From Clostridiales bacterium (lineage in GTDB: Bacteria > Bacillota_A > Clostridia > Saccharofermentanales > Saccharofermentanaceae), in contig JAGCGE010000281.1 of NCBI GenBank assembly GCA_017649745.1, positions 1 to 32,792 of the forward strand: a DNA stretch of 32,792 bases, in the 5' to 3' direction. Each line of letters starts with the position of its first letter. The stretch's first letter is position 1. Positions 31,837-32,792 of this stretch are shown here, piece by piece. The notes under the pieces are model-generated. The model had not been told where the DNA came from, did not search any database, and saw only the letters and a list, made by a program, of their open reading frames with translations. The position numbers were made by a program, and so were the translations under genes.

Positions 31837-31849
31837 TTTGATTGTCAAA
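31837..31849. promoter_or_regulatory. FabT-like operator, TTTGA-N3-TCAAA (copy 2, fabH)
   Basis: TTTGATTGTCAAA directly follows the -10 box and covers the predicted start site, where a bound repressor would block transcription. Its two five-base arms are perfect. It matches copy 1 and the FabT-type consensus known from streptococcal fab operons. Confidence 0.65.
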
Positions 31850-31875
31850 CAATTTAATTATCAAAGAGGTAAACG

Positions 31876-32792
31876 ATGTTAGGAAAGATTATAGGGTTGG
31901 GATCTTACCTGCCTTCCAAGGTTCTCACGAATAAGGACCTGGAGGAGATGGTCGAGACTTCTGATGAATGGATCGTCGAGCGTACAGGCATACGCGAGAG
32001 ACACATCTCAGATCCATATACCGAGTCTGTATCACAGATGTCGGTTAATGCAGCCAAAGCTGCTATCGAGGATGCAGGCATCGATCCTGCTGAGATCGAT
32101 ATCATTATCTTGGCTAGTACGACGAGCAACATGATCGTGCCGTCGTCTTCATGCGTTGTACAAAGAGAGATCGGCGCGAAGAACGCTGCATGCTTTGACT
32201 TGAACTCCGCATGTACCGGCTTTCTCACAGCTTATAACACAGCACAGAGCTTCATCGAGGCAGGCCACATCAAGACTGCACTCGTTATCGGAAGCGAATG
32301 TACCAGTAACTATGTTGACTGGACTGACAGAGGAACTTGCATCCTTTTCGGAGATGCTGCAGGTGCCGCTGTTTTGCGCGCTGAGGAAAGCGAAAAGGGC
32401 AACATGTTCGTTCTCCATGCTGACGGAAGCAAGGGCGATTGCCTCTATGCTGAGAACATGAAGCAGAGAAAGGATGCTGAGGAGCTTCTTCCTAAGACAT
32501 TCTTCCTCATGGACGGTAAGGAAGTATTTAAGTTCGCAGTTACAGCAGTTCCATCGATCATTAAGGAACTTTGCGACAAGTACTCAATCAACAAAGACGA
32601 GATCGATCTTTTTGTTCTCCACCAGGCTAACAGCAGGATCATCGAGGGCGTCAGCAAGAGACTCGGCGTACCTCTCGAAAAGTTTCCTATGAATATCGAT
32701 CGTATGGGTAACACATCTTCTGCTAGTATCCCGTCTCTTCTTACTGAGCTTAAGAAGGCAGGACAGCTCAAGCCGGGAACAAAGATCATCGC
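31876..32792 (+). CDS. fabH: Beta-ketoacyl-ACP synthase III, partial at the window end
   Basis: The frame is open from ATG 31876 to the end of the window (305 complete codons), so only the last 20 or so residues are missing. FabH condenses acetyl-CoA or branched acyl-CoA primers with malonyl-ACP to start fatty-acid synthesis. The catalytic triad is present: C113 (NSACTGFL), H249 (HQANSRI) and N279 (GNTSSASIP). The N-terminus also has the family motif SDEWIVERTGIRERH. AAAGAGG at 31863-31869 sets the start. In related bacteria it heads a fab operon, which probably continues beyond the window. The FabT-like palindrome over its start site fits control by a MarR-type lipid regulator. Confidence 0.96.
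   Translation, partial: MLGKIIGLGSYLPSKVLTNKDLEEMVETSDEWIVERTGIRERHISDPYTESVSQMSVNAAKAAIEDAGIDPAEIDIIILASTTSNMIVPSSSCVVQREIGAKNAACFDLNSACTGFLTAYNTAQSFIEAGHIKTALVIGSECTSNYVDWTDRGTCILFGDAAGAAVLRAEESEKGNMFVLHADGSKGDCLYAENMKQRKDAEELLPKTFFLMDGKEVFKFAVTAVPSIIKELCDKYSINKDEIDLFVLHQANSRIIEGVSKRLGVPLEKFPMNIDRMGNTSSASIPSLLTELKKAGQLKPGTKII

Overview
The window looks like chromosome from an anaerobic Clostridia-type Firmicute (Eubacteriales; a gut or rumen relative of Lachnospiraceae or Oscillospiraceae is my guess, and I cannot name a genus). The reasons are strong GGAGG ribosome-binding sites on nearly every gene, Gram-positive-style lipoproteins, a moderate base composition with AT-rich intergenic regions, TTGACA/TATAAT promoters, and families typical of that group: AzlCD, CBS-type manganese pyrophosphatase, the DUF2975 plus small HTH pair, DUF4299-like, ThrH and FabH. 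There are no insertion sequences, phage genes, rRNA or CRISPR arrays. It reads as ordinary chromosome rich in membrane and signalling genes.

Layout. 1-1.8 kb (minus): a lipoprotein gene overlapping azlC and azlD, a branched-chain amino-acid exporter pair. 1.8-3.0 kb (plus): tRNA-Ser(GGA) with its own promoter and terminator, then a RelA/SpoT-domain alarmone-synthetase-like gene. 3.0-6.0 kb (minus): a zinc-ribbon protein, an unknown membrane protein and a CPBP-family intramembrane protease. 6.1-9.2 kb (plus): an unknown small protein and two tandem paralogues (zinc ribbon, two membrane helices, coiled coil), the first starting with TTG and the second with ATG. 9.2-13.3 kb (minus): a MoxR ATPase, DUF58 and membrane transglutaminase operon. 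13.5-14.5 kb (plus): another zinc-ribbon membrane protein. 14.5-22.5 kb (minus): a signalling block read in the order FecR-like anchored protein, CHASE2 adenylate cyclase, a metallo-beta-lactamase/GAF/GGDEF fusion, CBS/DRTGG pyrophosphatase and MATE transporter. 22.6-29 kb: short units on both strands, including a 53-residue ORF, thrH, two lipoproteins and a DUF2975/HTH/DUF4153-like operon. 29.2 kb to the end (plus): an 862-residue polytopic membrane protein and the start of fabH, which runs off the window.

How the genes work together. The most interesting part is the minus-strand block from 22.5 to 14.5 kb. An extracytoplasmic-sensing cyclase (ATP to cAMP plus PPi) overlaps a three-domain diguanylate cyclase (2 GTP to c-di-GMP plus 2 PPi). 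The GAF domain of that enzyme has a sequence close to the NKFDE motif of cyclic-nucleotide-binding GAF domains. The next gene encodes a nucleotide-regulated pyrophosphatase able to remove the shared by-product. I propose a cAMP-to-c-di-GMP relay with PPi clearance; this is inference from sequence and gene order. A second notable signal is a pair of TTTGA-N3-TCAAA palindromes sitting on the promoters of the 862-residue membrane protein and of fabH. They resemble FabT-type operators and would put the unknown protein in a lipid-synthesis regulon. A third is a perfect dyad exactly filling the spacer of the putative moxR-operon promoter.
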